From NCBI RefSeq assembly GCF_008086175.1, contig NZ_VSKM01000008.1, forward strand, positions 62,001 through 126,000: a DNA stretch of 64,000 nucleotides, written 5' to 3'. Both the position numbers and the translations under genes were made by a program. Under the pieces are notes generated by a model. It searched no databases. It was not told the DNA's origin and worked only from the letters and a program-made list of their open reading frames with translations. Positions within the stretch are counted from its first letter, which is position 1. The number at the start of each line of letters is the position of its first letter. The stretch comes from Bizionia saleffrena. GTDB taxonomy: Bacteria > Bacteroidota > Bacteroidia > Flavobacteriales > Flavobacteriaceae. This document shows positions 45,845 through 55,940 of the stretch, piece by piece.

Positions 45845-48838
45845 TTAGTCTTTCACAAATTTTTTCGCTATTTTTCCGTTATTAACATCTACAATCTCTA
45901 GGATATACACTCCATTTGACATCTTTGGAAGTTGAATAACGTAGCTTTCAACAGCATCTAACGTCATGATCTCCTGACCGAGAACACTATACACCGTAAG
46001 TGATTTTATGTTTTGTATCGTATCGTAACCTCTAATTTCCAGTTGCTGATTGGTCGTGTCGTAAATTAGCGATATTCCATCGCTTACAGCAATAGCATCT
46101 GCACTCAGCGTGTCGTCTTCGTGATACACTATAGAATACCGATTACTGTATTCGCCAGCTTCAAAAAAGAGTGAGGCGTCCTCAGTTTTTAAATTATAAT
46201 ACAATCCGCTTACGTTATCTTTTAAATAGATTGGTGTTGCCTCAGGAAAATTTAAAGTTTCTTTTAACCCTATGGAATAATCACCCGCCGTTGTAATTTT
46301 AATAGCTAAAGGCATTTCGTTAGCAACAGCAAAATTGTTTCGGCCTTGAATAACATACTTAACGCCTTGAATATCCCATAACATATGGTCTGGAAAAACA
46401 TCGTAATCTAAAGCATCGTAACCTTTATCATAATTGGTCGTTGCGTTATCGTCGTACCCTAAACCAATTTCGCGAACACGTTGTGAGGGATCGGTAAATG
46501 TTAACCACAATTTAGTACGGGTATCTGTAGAAACTGTATTTTGAGAAGCTCCATTTGTCTTAAAGAAGGTCGACTCATCGAGCACACTCTCTTTTGCAAA
46601 AACACGCTGATTATTATTAAATACTAACGTTCCATTAGTTATTATATTAACGAAGAAACCTTGCCCAACAGCTATGTTTTTTGTCGGCTTACCTTTAGAG
46701 TTAAAACCCCCATTGGTATTGGGCACAGCCACTGCACCAATAGCCAATGTTAAATTGTAAGTAGCATACCCTCCTTGATAGTTAACTGATACGTGTGTAT
46801 TATTTGTGGTAAATTGTTCCCAGAAATATATTGTACCATCTATAACCGGAAGGTTATCGCTAATAAACTGCAAGGCATTTAATGCCGATGGATAAGGATT
46901 TCCTACTAAAAAGTCGTTACCTGCGCTTACTGTATAACTATAATCACCATCATTAGGAGTTCCTTTGAATATATAATCTTGCTCTATAGAAGCTCCAGAT
47001 CCTTTCATTGTATAACCAATACCCGGCAGAATATTACTGTCTGCACCTAGATATTCCCAACCATAATAATTATTCTGTCCTGCATTAAAACCGTAAATCC
47101 ATTTGCTACTAAGTGTCATAGGGGAAGTGGTAGGATCGGCGTCATTTTGATTCACGAAAGCAAAAGCACCACTAGCCTCTTCTAAATATCCCAATTGCCA
47201 AGCACCCAATCTATTTACTGGCGCGCTCCAATAATTATAATTATATAAATTTGAAGATCCTTGCTGTGTTATTTTTAAATTACCCATACCCGAGTTTAAA
47301 CTCGCCCCTGTATGTTTTTGAATAATTTGTGCTTCGCCTTGCAAATCTATAATACCTTCATTAAAGATTCCACTTTCCACCGTTAGCTCAACGCCATCAG
47401 CAATTTCAAGAATAGCCCCCGCTTTTATCTCTACAGACTCTACGTGTGCATTTTCATTTAACGTCGCAGTATTTCCTGCTTTTATTTCAAGCTTAAAACA
47501 AGCATCATCCATATTTGGTACTTCAGCACTTCCAGAACCATTATGAAAAGCACTACTTCCATCCCAAACGATTTTATCTACATAACGTAAGGTAAAATAA
47601 TCGCCATCATCAAAACCTAAACCATCTACATCGTATACATACTCGGTAGCTGTTTCTGATAAATCATAAACCACCACAGAAGCCCCTGTAAAATCCGGAT
47701 TGTCCGCCATAACTAATTCTAATTTAGCACAACCAAAAGTTGATGTTAGATTAAGGTCGCTTTTTTTAATGTTAACTCTTAATTTAGCATTAATATTAAT
47801 AGGCTCACTAACCCGCCACATTGTATCGATATAATTTTTGTAGTCTCCGAGGACATTTAGCGAAAAACTATAGTTACTGTTTTTGTTGTTTTCTCCCCAA
47901 AATAGAAATTTATTATTTGCTAAACCATTTTTACTGATTCTGATGATCCCCGTTCCTTGAGAATCTAGATGTTGATTTAAATTATCTACTTTAACAATAC
48001 CTGCAACATTATGATCGAAATTACCCTTTGCAGATTGGTCTTGTGTATAATAGTCTTCAGCAATATCGATGTTATATTTTGCAGCTAAATAATTATTTAC
48101 AATAATACGTTGTGCATCATTTATCACGCTATTATACATAATAATTTCTCCAATACCTCCTTTGAAATAGTAATCTGGTGTACTCTCATTCCGCCCTGCC
48201 CCTAACCTAAAAGGAGATGTCGTATTTAATAACATATTTTGAGAAGTGCTTTGACTTAAAACACTGTTAACAAACAAATTCTTACCGTTAGAGAATTGGC
48301 CTTTATAAGCTATATTTTGAATAGACCAAACACTTTGCGTAGAATTAGAACTATTTGTTGTTGCCCAAGATGTTTCTGCGCCAGTCCAAAATGACCAATT
48401 ATTAGAAGTTGGTATAGCATACAATATAAAGCCACTTCTATCATCGCCACTATTCACCTCGTGTCGATTTGAAAATACAGCCTTATATTTATCAGAAGGC
48501 AAAACGGTACTCACCGAGAAAACACTGAACTTATTAGGGTTAAGTTTACTCTCGAAAGATTTTTCTAAATATTGATTCGTTCCGTTAAAATTATAAGCGC
48601 TATAACCGTTTACGTCATTACTATTTAAAGTAGCTCCCGACCCCGCTGTAAAGTTAAAGTTGTTTCCTGATTGATCTTCTAGCACATTATCAGTATTTAC
48701 GCCTTTATCAGGGTTTAACCATAAGACGAGTTCTGAAGTTCCGTCGGTAGATCCAACACCTCCTGGTCCTAATTGAGCAAATAAATTTGGAGATAAGACT
48801 ACTGATAACAGTAATAAAAATGAAGATACTTTATACAT
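45845..48838 (-). CDS. T9SS type A sorting-domain surface protein, paralogue
   Basis: 997 aa with the same plan as its neighbour: signal peptide (ending NLFAQ), LGPGGVGS linker, LamG-like domain (about 25-265; LWLNPDKGVNTDN, YNFNGTNQYLEK), HNVAGIVKVDN segment, SSNLYNYNYWSAPVNR middle and C-terminal sorting domain ending KKFVKD. The first ~740 residues are only moderately similar to the neighbour, while the last ~250 differ at about three residues plus the final one. The 132-base gap to the next gene holds no terminator, so both genes could share transcripts. A -7 box TATATTTG is upstream at 48858. Confidence 0.85.
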   Translation of the reverse strand: MYKVSSFLLLLSVVLSPNLFAQLGPGGVGSTDGTSELVLWLNPDKGVNTDNVLEDQSGNNFNFTAGSGATLNSNDVNGYSAYNFNGTNQYLEKSFESKLNPNKFSVFSVSTVLPSDKYKAVFSNRHEVNSGDDRSGFILYAIPTSNNWSFWTGAETSWATTNSSNSTQSVWSIQNIAYKGQFSNGKNLFVNSVLSQSTSQNMLLNTTSPFRLGAGRNESTPDYYFKGGIGEIIMYNSVINDAQRIIVNNYLAAKYNIDIAEDYYTQDQSAKGNFDHNVAGIVKVDNLNQHLDSQGTGIIRISKNGLANNKFLFWGENNKNSNYSFSLNVLGDYKNYIDTMWRVSEPININAKLRVNIKKSDLNLTSTFGCAKLELVMADNPDFTGASVVVYDLSETATEYVYDVDGLGFDDGDYFTLRYVDKIVWDGSSAFHNGSGSAEVPNMDDACFKLEIKAGNTATLNENAHVESVEIKAGAILEIADGVELTVESGIFNEGIIDLQGEAQIIQKHTGASLNSGMGNLKITQQGSSNLYNYNYWSAPVNRLGAWQLGYLEEASGAFAFVNQNDADPTTSPMTLSSKWIYGFNAGQNNYYGWEYLGADSNILPGIGYTMKGSGASIEQDYIFKGTPNDGDYSYTVSAGNDFLVGNPYPSALNALQFISDNLPVIDGTIYFWEQFTTNNTHVSVNYQGGYATYNLTLAIGAVAVPNTNGGFNSKGKPTKNIAVGQGFFVNIITNGTLVFNNNQRVFAKESVLDESTFFKTNGASQNTVSTDTRTKLWLTFTDPSQRVREIGLGYDDNATTNYDKGYDALDYDVFPDHMLWDIQGVKYVIQGRNNFAVANEMPLAIKITTAGDYSIGLKETLNFPEATPIYLKDNVSGLYYNLKTEDASLFFEAGEYSNRYSIVYHEDDTLSADAIAVSDGISLIYDTTNQQLEIRGYDTIQNIKSLTVYSVLGQEIMTLDAVESYVIQLPKMSNGVYILEIVDVNNGKIAKKFVKD
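45866..46609 (-). repeat. Near-identical 744-base repeat, copy 2 (3' end of the 45845 gene)
   Basis: Partner of 42623-43366. It encodes the end of the passenger and the whole sorting domain. The sharp identity boundary suggests gene conversion or a recent partial duplication. Confidence 0.9.
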
Positions 48839-48857
48839 AATATTAATTTAGGGTCCT

Positions 48858-48865
48858 CAAATATA
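48858..48865 (-). promoter_or_regulatory. -7 promoter element TATATTTG for the T9SS cargo gene at 48838
   Basis: Exact TAnnTTTG on the minus strand, 19 bases before the ATG at 48838, immediately after the valS terminator. Confidence 0.45.
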
Positions 48866-48872
48866 TAAAGAG

Positions 48873-48905
48873 AAGCCCCCGTTAAAAAAAATTTAACGGA
48901 GGCTT
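48873..48905 (-). terminator. Terminator of valS
   Basis: Stem AAGCCcCCGTTAAA / TTTAACGGaGGCTT with one C/A mismatch and a 7-base A-rich loop, 37 bases past the valS stop. On the minus strand it runs into TCTCTTTATATAT. Confidence 0.7.
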
Positions 48906-48942
48906 TATATTGCTTTTCGATAAAACGTAAGAATAATCCGTC

Positions 48943-51579
48943 TTACTGCAAGTTATTAATACTTGTTTTTAAGGTTTCTATTTTCGCTAATGCATCAGCT
49001 TCTTTTTTACCCTCATTTACAATCACTTGCTCTGGTGCACCCGCTACAAAACGCTCGTTAGATAGTTTTTTCTGAACCGATTTTAAAAACCCTTGAGTGT
49101 AGGATAATTCTTCAGTTAGTTTTATAATTTCGGCGTCTACATCTATCGCGCCTTCCATAGGTATAAAATACTCGTTAGATTTTACACGATACGTTAAAGC
49201 ACCTTCAACCGCTTCAGAAACATAATTGATGCTGTCTAAATTACCTAGTTTAATAATAACATCATCAAACGTAGTCGCTACTTTTTCATTGTTTATTACC
49301 GAAAATCCTATGGTATCTTTAAAGGCAATGTTTTTATCTTTTCTTACCGTTCTTATTCCTGAAATCACTTCAGAGGCAAACTCAAATTGAGATATTAATG
49401 TAGTATTAATTGGTTTTGCTTCTGGCCATTTCGCGACAATTAAGGCCTCTTCCGGCGTTCTTTGTGCCGTTTTTTGCCATATATCTTCGGTTAAGAATGG
49501 CATAAATGGATGCAATACTTTTAAATTATCTTCAAAAATAGCAATTACTTCGTTGTACGTTGCTGCATCAATGGGTTGTTGGTATGCTGGTTTTACTATT
49601 TCTAATAACCATCCGCAGAAATCATCATATACCAATTTATAAGTAGACATTAAAGCATCACTTAATCTATATTTGCTAAAATGATCTTCGATTTCTAATA
49701 ACACCGTTTGAAACTTAGCACGGTACCATTCTAAAGCAATTTTACTTGAGTTTGGTTGTCCAATAGTATCACTAACCTCCCACAGATTCGTTAAATTATA
49801 GGCATTCCAGATTTTGTTTCCAAACCCTTTTCCCTGCTGGCAAAGCGATTCGTCGAACATTAAATCGTTACCCGCAGCGCTACTTAAAAGTAATCCTACA
49901 CGCACCCCATCGGCACTATAATCGTCAATTAATTTTAAAGCGTCTGGCGAGTTCCCTAAAGATTTACTCATTTTTCGACGCTGTTTGTCGCGAACTAGCC
50001 CTGTTAAATACACATTATTAAAAGGCTTTTGGTCTTTGTATTCGTAGCCTGCAATAATCATACGTGCTACCCAGAAAAATAAAATATCTGGCCCCGTTAC
50101 TAAATCGTTTGTTGGGTAGTAATATTTTATCTCTTCGTTTTCTGGATTACGAATACCGTCGAACACACTCATTGGCCATAACCAAGAGCTAAACCACGTA
50201 TCTAAAGCATCGGTATCTTGTTTTAAATCTTCAGCTTTTAATTCTGATTTCCCCGTTTTTTCTTTTGCTAACTCTACTGCTTTTTCTATAGTTTCGGCCA
50301 CCACAAAATCTTCTTTTCCGTCGCCATAGAAATACGCAGGAATTTGTTGCCCCCAAAGTAATTGACGCGAGATATTCCAATCGCGAATATTCTCCATCCA
50401 GTGGCGGTATGTATTTTCAAATTTCTTCGGAAATAATTTAATTTCAGCGTCATCTCCAAGCACTGCTTCAATAGCAGGTTTAGCCAACTCCTTCATTTTT
50501 AAGAACCATTGGTCGCTTAATCTTGGTTCGATAACGGCTTTAGTACGTTCGCTAGTTCCTACTTTATTTATATGTGTTTCAGTTTTTACCAAAACACCTG
50601 TTGCATCTAATTCTTTGGTTACCGCTTTTCTGGCATCAAAACGATCTTGACCTTCAAATTGTAATCCGAAACTATTCAGCGTCGCATCATCATTAAAAAT
50701 ATCGATAACTTCTAACTGATGTTTATCACCTAAATTTTTATCATTTTCATCGTGAGCAGGCGTTACTTTTAAACATCCTGTCCCAAATTCTAAATCAACA
50801 TATTCATCCTCAATAATAGGAATAACACGATTACAAATAGGCACAATAGCTTTCTTACCTTTTAAATGCTTAAAACGTGCATCGTTAGGATTAATACAAA
50901 TGGCAGTATCCCCAAAAATTGTTTCTGGTCTAGTGGTAGCAATAGTTAAAACATCATCGCTACCTTCAATTTTATAATTAATGTAATATAGATTTCCTTG
51001 GCGCTCTTCGTGAATTACTTCTTCATCAGACAGTGTCGTTTTTGCTTCCGGATCCCAATTTACCATGCGATAACCACGATAAATTAAGCCTTTGTTATGC
51101 AAATCGACAAATACTTTTATGACAGCTTCAGACATATCGTCGTCCATTGTAAACTTTGTTCGGTCCCAGTCGCACGAACACCCTAATTTTTTAAGCTGTT
51201 CTAAAATTACACCACCATATTCTTCAGTCCATTCCCAAGCGTGTGCTAAAAACTCATCGCGGGTTAAATCGTTTTTATCGATGCCTTGTGCTTTTAACTT
51301 CGCTACTACCTTTGCTTCGGTAGCAATAGACGCGTGATCTGTACCCGGTACCCAACACGCATTTTTACCCTGTAAACGGGCGCGGCGAATTAAAACATCT
51401 TGAATAGTGTTATTTAACATATGCCCCATATGCAATACTCCGGTAACGTTTGGCGGAGGGATTACTATGGTGTAAGGTTCTCTTTCATCTGGCGTAGAAT
51501 GAAAATAATTATTTTTCATCCAGTAGTCGTACCATTTGCTTTCTACTGCTCTAGCATCATATTTCGATGTAACACTCAT
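48943..51579 (-). CDS. valS: Valine--tRNA ligase
   Basis: 878 aa class Ia aminoacyl-tRNA synthetase. The HIGH-like motif is HMGH in [17 protein letters not shown], the KMSKS motif is RKMSKSLGN and the [10 protein letters not shown] and [12 protein letters not shown] segments of the core are present. The CP1 editing domain contains [10 protein letters not shown] and HDENDKNLG. The C-terminal coiled coil ([24 protein letters not shown]-like) completes the protein. Length is normal. It has its own promoter (51608-51615) and terminator (48873-48905). Confidence 0.97.
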   Translation of the reverse strand: MSVTSKYDARAVESKWYDYWMKNNYFHSTPDEREPYTIVIPPPNVTGVLHMGHMLNNTIQDVLIRRARLQGKNACWVPGTDHASIATEAKVVAKLKAQGIDKNDLTRDEFLAHAWEWTEEYGGVILEQLKKLGCSCDWDRTKFTMDDDMSEAVIKVFVDLHNKGLIYRGYRMVNWDPEAKTTLSDEEVIHEERQGNLYYINYKIEGSDDVLTIATTRPETIFGDTAICINPNDARFKHLKGKKAIVPICNRVIPIIEDEYVDLEFGTGCLKVTPAHDENDKNLGDKHQLEVIDIFNDDATLNSFGLQFEGQDRFDARKAVTKELDATGVLVKTETHINKVGTSERTKAVIEPRLSDQWFLKMKELAKPAIEAVLGDDAEIKLFPKKFENTYRHWMENIRDWNISRQLLWGQQIPAYFYGDGKEDFVVAETIEKAVELAKEKTGKSELKAEDLKQDTDALDTWFSSWLWPMSVFDGIRNPENEEIKYYYPTNDLVTGPDILFFWVARMIIAGYEYKDQKPFNNVYLTGLVRDKQRRKMSKSLGNSPDALKLIDDYSADGVRVGLLLSSAAGNDLMFDESLCQQGKGFGNKIWNAYNLTNLWEVSDTIGQPNSSKIALEWYRAKFQTVLLEIEDHFSKYRLSDALMSTYKLVYDDFCGWLLEIVKPAYQQPIDAATYNEVIAIFEDNLKVLHPFMPFLTEDIWQKTAQRTPEEALIVAKWPEAKPINTTLISQFEFASEVISGIRTVRKDKNIAFKDTIGFSVINNEKVATTFDDVIIKLGNLDSINYVSEAVEGALTYRVKSNEYFIPMEGAIDVDAEIIKLTEELSYTQGFLKSVQKKLSNERFVAGAPEQVIVNEGKKEADALAKIETLKTSINNLQ

Positions 51580-51607
51580 TTTGGAATAGTTTTTGAATAA
51601 TATTTAG

Positions 51608-51615
51608 CAAAAATA
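51608..51615 (-). promoter_or_regulatory. -7 promoter element TATTTTTG for valS
   Basis: Exact TAnnTTTG on the minus strand, 28 bases before the ATG at 51579. A TTG at 51632-51634 is 16 bases away, shorter than consensus spacing. Confidence 0.45.
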
Positions 51616-51681
51616 CTTATATTTCTCTTTACAAGAAATTATAAAGACCAAATATTATGACCTTAAAATACATATTAGGTT

Positions 51682-51712
51682 TTGCCAATGTATTTTACAA
51701 ATGATATTTTTG
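51682..51712 (+). promoter_or_regulatory. Bacteroidota-type promoter of the DUF1573 gene
   Basis: TTG (51682-51684), a 20-base spacer and TATTTTTG (51705-51712): both boxes and spacing match the phylum consensus. Predicted leader about 45 bases. Confidence 0.7.
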
Positions 51713-51762
51713 TTTAGAAATTAAAAGTGTTTACTTTTACAAATGAATAAAAACGAAAAATT

Positions 51763-52179
51763 ATGAAAAATTTATTTACACTTCTATTTGTTGGTTTAAT
51801 TAGCTTCGCAGCTACAGCGCAAGCTAAGATTGAGTTTAAAAGCACAACTATAGATTATGGTACAATAGAAAAAGGAGCTGATGGTCTTAGATCTTTTGAA
51901 TTTACTAACACTGGTGATGCCCCTTTAATTATCTCTAAAGCAACTTCTACGTGTGGTTGTACAGTACCTACGCCTCCAAAAGAGCCAATTATGCCCGGAA
52001 AAACTGGTAAAATTGATGTGAAATACGATACTAAAAGAGTGATGCCTATTAGAAAAACAATTACTGTTATTTCTAACGCTGAAACGCCAACGGTCGCTTT
52101 AAAAATTAAAGGTGAAGTTGTTGATCCTTCTAAAACAAGTGTTTTAGATCAAAACAAAAAAAGTGTAATGGAGCAATAA
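51763..52179 (+). CDS. DUF1573 domain secreted protein
   Basis: 138 aa. Signal peptide MKNLFTLLFVGLISFAATAQ, then a single Ig-like DUF1573 (ASPM/SPD-2/Hydin-like) domain: IDYGTIEKGADGLRSFEFTNTGDAPLII, the hallmark STCGCTVP (two Cys near residue 65, a possible disulfide) and KTITVISNAETPTVALKIKGEV. Such proteins are very common in Bacteroidota, probably periplasmic, and their function is unknown. It is monocistronic, with a good promoter and a terminator at 52205. Confidence 0.88.
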   Translation: MKNLFTLLFVGLISFAATAQAKIEFKSTTIDYGTIEKGADGLRSFEFTNTGDAPLIISKATSTCGCTVPTPPKEPIMPGKTGKIDVKYDTKRVMPIRKTITVISNAETPTVALKIKGEVVDPSKTSVLDQNKKSVMEQ

Positions 52180-52204
52180 AAGCTTTACTACCTCTATATT
52201 TTAG

Positions 52205-52233
52205 AAGCCAAAACACTCGTTTTGGCTTTTTTT
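52205..52233 (+). terminator. Terminator of the DUF1573 gene
   Basis: Stem AAGCCAAAA / TTTTGGCTT with a CACTCG loop and seven T. The T tract overlaps the stop codon of the convergent protease-like gene. Confidence 0.85.
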
Positions 52234-53584
52234 ATTTTAATGGAGATTCTAAATTGAATTTCACTTTTAGTAATACCCCCTGTCTATCGACTTGCAATAT
52301 TGTTTTTTTGCCTTCATCTTCATAAAACTCACCCATAAGTTTTTGTAAATTGTACGTTTTGGTATCGTTACCATTAACAGTTAAAACAACATCGCCTACT
52401 CTTAAACCCGCGCGGTGTGCGGGCGAATCGTCTCTAATTTGAGAGATTGTAAATGCTTTTTTGAATACCATTTTTTCTTCAGACACATACACCGCTTTAA
52501 CTTGCAACTTATTATATTTTTCTAAAAAGGGATTAAAGTTGTGCTGTAATTTAGAATTCGACTCGGTAACTAATCGCAAACCCGAATTTTCTAAAGTAAT
52601 TCCACTTTTATTATAACTAAATGGCGCTTTAAAATTACGATTGCGTTTTAAAGTTAATTGATTGTCGCGGTAGTTGACCACGCAATTAAACCGTTTTAAG
52701 AGTTCACCGCCAATGCTTCCTTTCCTCCCTTTAATTTTTACAAGATCTCTAATGGTTTCCGGATCTGGAAACGCAGCTTTTGGATTCTTAACGACTAAAG
52801 CCTTGAATGAAACCTCATCTATTTTAGAGCGCTTACCGTTAACCACTCCACTTAATCCATAACCCAAAATATCATTAAAGTAATAATCGTGAACATACAA
52901 ACCTGTACTTTCATTTTCGAATAACCATAACGCATCACTACTTCCCGAATCGATTAAAAGCTTAACGGGAATGGTTTTAGTATTTACAGTTACAGTAACG
53001 TTTATATAAGGCTTGTCGTTATAAAACTGAATATTGAATGTTTCGCAACGTCTGCATTTTTTGTTTTTATAGCGTTCTGGACTCGTAATTTTTAAAAACT
53101 TTCTTGCGTAATTAATTTCTACAATTAAATCTTTAAAAAAATCGAAGCCCAAAATCCCGTGAATAGGCACTCCTAATTTTGGTGCGAAATCTATTGAAGA
53201 ATCAAAAACAATGTAAAACGACTGATCTAAATTGATAGCATTGCCGACCTTAAAAGTATTATGCGACGATTTTAAAGCTTCGACTACACCGTCGTTTCCA
53301 AGGCCTTTTAAAAAAATCTTTTTTGAATTCAAAATAGGAATCGAATCGCTTGCATTTATAAAATCAAAAAGTATGGGCCGACTCACGCCCGTATCCAGAA
53401 GAAAAGAGCGTTTAATTCCGTTAATTTCTACGGGAATTATAATTACATTATTTATTAATTCAAAGGGTATTTTATCATGCCCCTTTTGGGTATCAATAAT
53501 ATAGTTCCCTTGCCCTAAAACTAGAAAGTTTGAGAGGATAAACAACGAAACTATAAATTGTTTCAATAATGACATATAACCCAT
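52232..53584 (-). CDS. Secreted retropepsin-like aspartyl protease with C-terminal PDZ domain
   Basis: 450 aa; ATG at 53584 or 53575 (MSLLKQ) both precede a signal peptide ending FLVLGQ. Two aspartyl-protease repeats: FLLDTGVSRP with Asp64 and LLIDSGSSDALW with Asp212, i.e. both catalytic D-T/S-G motifs within one chain. A CRRC pair lies between them (177-180). Residues about 365-440 form a PDZ domain (AFTISQIRDDSPAHRAGLRVGDVVLTVNG). This agrees with the aspartyl protease/PDZ family of Bacteroidota, predicted periplasmic. Substrate unknown. Confidence 0.85.
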   Translation of the reverse strand: MGYMSLLKQFIVSLFILSNFLVLGQGNYIIDTQKGHDKIPFELINNVIIIPVEINGIKRSFLLDTGVSRPILFDFINASDSIPILNSKKIFLKGLGNDGVVEALKSSHNTFKVGNAINLDQSFYIVFDSSIDFAPKLGVPIHGILGFDFFKDLIVEINYARKFLKITSPERYKNKKCRRCETFNIQFYNDKPYINVTVTVNTKTIPVKLLIDSGSSDALWLFENESTGLYVHDYYFNDILGYGLSGVVNGKRSKIDEVSFKALVVKNPKAAFPDPETIRDLVKIKGRKGSIGGELLKRFNCVVNYRDNQLTLKRNRNFKAPFSYNKSGITLENSGLRLVTESNSKLQHNFNPFLEKYNKLQVKAVYVSEEKMVFKKAFTISQIRDDSPAHRAGLRVGDVVLTVNGNDTKTYNLQKLMGEFYEDEGKKTILQVDRQGVLLKVKFNLESPLK

Positions 53585-53681
53585 TAAGATACATAAGTTA
53601 TATTTAACAGTTATTAACTCTTTAATATAATTAAGATTAGATATATTTTTTGCAACTTTGCCTTTTTAAAAACGTACAGTT

Positions 53682-54872
53682 ATGCCAAGTATATCTAAGA
53701 AAGGGCAGTTAATGCCACAATCGCCGATAAGAAAATTAGTTCCCTTTGCGGAGAAAGCTTATTCGGAAGGAAAAATCGTTTACCATTTAAATATTGGTCA
53801 ACCAGATATAAAAACCCCTCAAGTCGCTCTAGACGCTGTAAAGGTTCACTCTTTAGAGATTTTAGCCTATACACGATCTGAAGGTTCTGAAGATTATAGA
53901 AAGAAAATTGCAACATATTACGCGAAAAATGATATTAATGTAACACACAGTGATATTATTGTAACTACTGGAGGTAGTGAAGCGTTATTATTTGCTTTTG
54001 GAAGTATTATGGATGTGGATGATGAGGTTATTATTCCAGAACCATTTTATGCCAATTACAACGGGTTTTCTACAGCCTCAGGTATTAATATTGTTCCTGT
54101 AATTTCTAAAATTGAGGATAACTTTGCATTACCTGCAATTGAAGAGTTCGAAAAGTTAATCACGCCAAATACAAAGGCCATTTTAATTTGCAATCCGGGT
54201 AACCCAACAGGATATTTATATTCGAAAGAAGAAATTAAACAATTAGCAGATCTTGTTAAAAAACACGACTTGTTTTTAATTTCAGACGAAGTATACCGCG
54301 AGTTTACCTACGACGGCGAAAAGCACAATTCTATTATGGAAGGGACTGGTCTAGAAGAGCATGCTATAATGATCGATTCTGTTTCTAAACGTTACAGTAT
54401 GTGTGGCGCAAGAATTGGTTGTTTAGTCTCTAAAAACAAGGAGGTAATCCAAACCGTTTTAAAATTTGCGCAAGCACGATTAAGTCCGCCAACATTAGCA
54501 CAAATTGCAAGTGAAGCGGCATTAGACACGCCACAAAGTTATTTTGATGATGTCCTTGAAGAATATCAAGAACGCAGAGATGTCTTAATTAGAGAATTAA
54601 AGACAATTGACGGCGTTAAAGTAGGCACACCCAAAGGAGCTTTCTATTGCATCGTAGAATTACCTATTAAAAACAGTGATACTTTTGCGCAATGGTTATT
54701 AGAAGATTTCGAGATTGACAAAGAAACAGTAATGGTTGCACCTGCTGGTGGATTCTATTCGACTCCTGGAGTTGGCACTAACCAAATAAGAATCGCTTAT
54801 GTACTTAATCAAGAGAGTTTAGTAAGAGCAGTATACCTGTTAAAAGAAGCCCTTAAAGTGTATAAAGATTAG
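53682..54872 (+). CDS. Pyridoxal-phosphate-dependent aminotransferase, class I (AspC-like)
   Basis: 396 aa fold-type I enzyme. N-terminal LNIGQPDIKTPQ, cofactor-contact GGSEALLFAFG, CNPGNPTGYLYS, ISDEVYREFTYDG and the Schiff-base Lys in DSVSKRYSMCGARIG are all present. C-terminal IRIAYV contains the carboxylate-binding Arg. Aspartate or aromatic amino acid transamination is likely; exact specificity cannot be read. Its TAG stop shares its last base with the GTG start of murB (TAGTG), so the two are translationally coupled. A one-mismatch -7 box (CAACTTTG) lies ~25 bases upstream. Confidence 0.92.
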   Translation: MPSISKKGQLMPQSPIRKLVPFAEKAYSEGKIVYHLNIGQPDIKTPQVALDAVKVHSLEILAYTRSEGSEDYRKKIATYYAKNDINVTHSDIIVTTGGSEALLFAFGSIMDVDDEVIIPEPFYANYNGFSTASGINIVPVISKIEDNFALPAIEEFEKLITPNTKAILICNPGNPTGYLYSKEEIKQLADLVKKHDLFLISDEVYREFTYDGEKHNSIMEGTGLEEHAIMIDSVSKRYSMCGARIGCLVSKNKEVIQTVLKFAQARLSPPTLAQIASEAALDTPQSYFDDVLEEYQERRDVLIRELKTIDGVKVGTPKGAFYCIVELPIKNSDTFAQWLLEDFEIDKETVMVAPAGGFYSTPGVGTNQIRIAYVLNQESLVRAVYLLKEALKVYKD

Positions 54873-55885
54873 TGCAAATTCAAGATAACATATCTTTAAA
54901 AAGCTTCAATACTTTTGGTATTGATGTAATCGCAAAACACTTTGTGTCGGTACGTTCGCTCGACGAATTAAGGGCTGTTTTAAAATTAGATCAATACCAA
55001 AATAAGTTTATTCTTGGCGGCGGTAGTAATTTACTACTTACAAAACCTGTTGATGCTTTAGTAATCCACATTAATATTAAAGGAAAAACAATCCTTTCAA
55101 AAAAAAATGACACCGTTTTAATTGAAGCGCAAGCGGGAGAAAACTGGCACGAATTCGTGTTATGGACGCTGACGCACGATTTTGGCGGATTAGAGAATAT
55201 GTCGCTCATTCCTGGCAATGTAGGGACAGCTCCTATACAAAACATCGGTGCTTACGGTGTAGAATTAAAAGATTATTTTAGTTCTTGCCAAGCTTTAAAT
55301 TTAAACACCTTAAAAGTAGAAACCTTTACCAAAGATTCGTGTAATTTCGGCTATAGAAATTCCGTTTTTAAAAGGGAAGCCAAAGGTAGATACATTATTA
55401 TAAGTGTCGTTTTTAAATTAACGACAGCGCAGCACCTTTTACAAAAAAATTACGGTGCAATAACCTCACAGCTCGATACTATGGGGGTAACATCACCTAC
55501 TATTCAAACCATCTCTCAGGCCGTTATTGCCATTAGAGAAAGCAAATTACCAAATCCAAAAGAGATTGGAAATAGCGGAAGCTTCTTTAAAAACCCTGTA
55601 ATTTTACTGTCAGAATTTAAAACTCTTCAGCATAACTTTCCAAATATACCGAGTTACCCAGTATCGGAAACAGAAGTAAAAATACCTGCCGGTTGGCTCA
55701 TAGAGACCGCCGGTTTTAAAGGCAAAACCTTCAACAATTATGGTGTGCATAAAAATCAAGCTTTAGTGCTTGTAAACTATGGTGGCGCCAACGGCAAAGA
55801 TATTTTAGCCTTATCCCAATTAATACAGAAAACAATTTATCGTATCTTTAATATATCAATAGAAGCTGAAGTAAATATTCTATAA
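54872..55885 (+). CDS. murB: UDP-N-acetylenolpyruvoylglucosamine reductase
   Basis: 337 aa FAD enzyme that reduces UDP-GlcNAc-enolpyruvate to UDP-MurNAc with NADPH. It starts at GTG (54872) overlapping the previous stop by one base; the product begins MQIQDNISLKSFNTFGID, as in type I MurB. FAD-binding features: FILGGGSNLLLT, MSLIPGNVGTAPIQNIGAYGVE; catalytic Ser in GNSGSFFKNP and a C-terminal Glu in ISIEAEVNIL. The Tyr loop of type I enzymes (FGYRNSVFKRE) is present. It follows the aminotransferase, an unusual but tight partner. Confidence 0.96.
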   Translation: MQIQDNISLKSFNTFGIDVIAKHFVSVRSLDELRAVLKLDQYQNKFILGGGSNLLLTKPVDALVIHINIKGKTILSKKNDTVLIEAQAGENWHEFVLWTLTHDFGGLENMSLIPGNVGTAPIQNIGAYGVELKDYFSSCQALNLNTLKVETFTKDSCNFGYRNSVFKREAKGRYIIISVVFKLTTAQHLLQKNYGAITSQLDTMGVTSPTIQTISQAVIAIRESKLPNPKEIGNSGSFFKNPVILLSEFKTLQHNFPNIPSYPVSETEVKIPAGWLIETAGFKGKTFNNYGVHKNQALVLVNYGGANGKDILALSQLIQKTIYRIFNISIEAEVNIL

Positions 55886-55940
55886 ACACACAGATTTTCG
55901 GCTTTTAAAACGCTAAAACTAACGCATACACACAATAATT

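Noticed and set aside
42602-48838. Tandem duplication of one whole gene
   Set aside because: Only the last ~744 bases are nearly identical; upstream parts are diverged homologues, so a recent full-length duplication does not fit.
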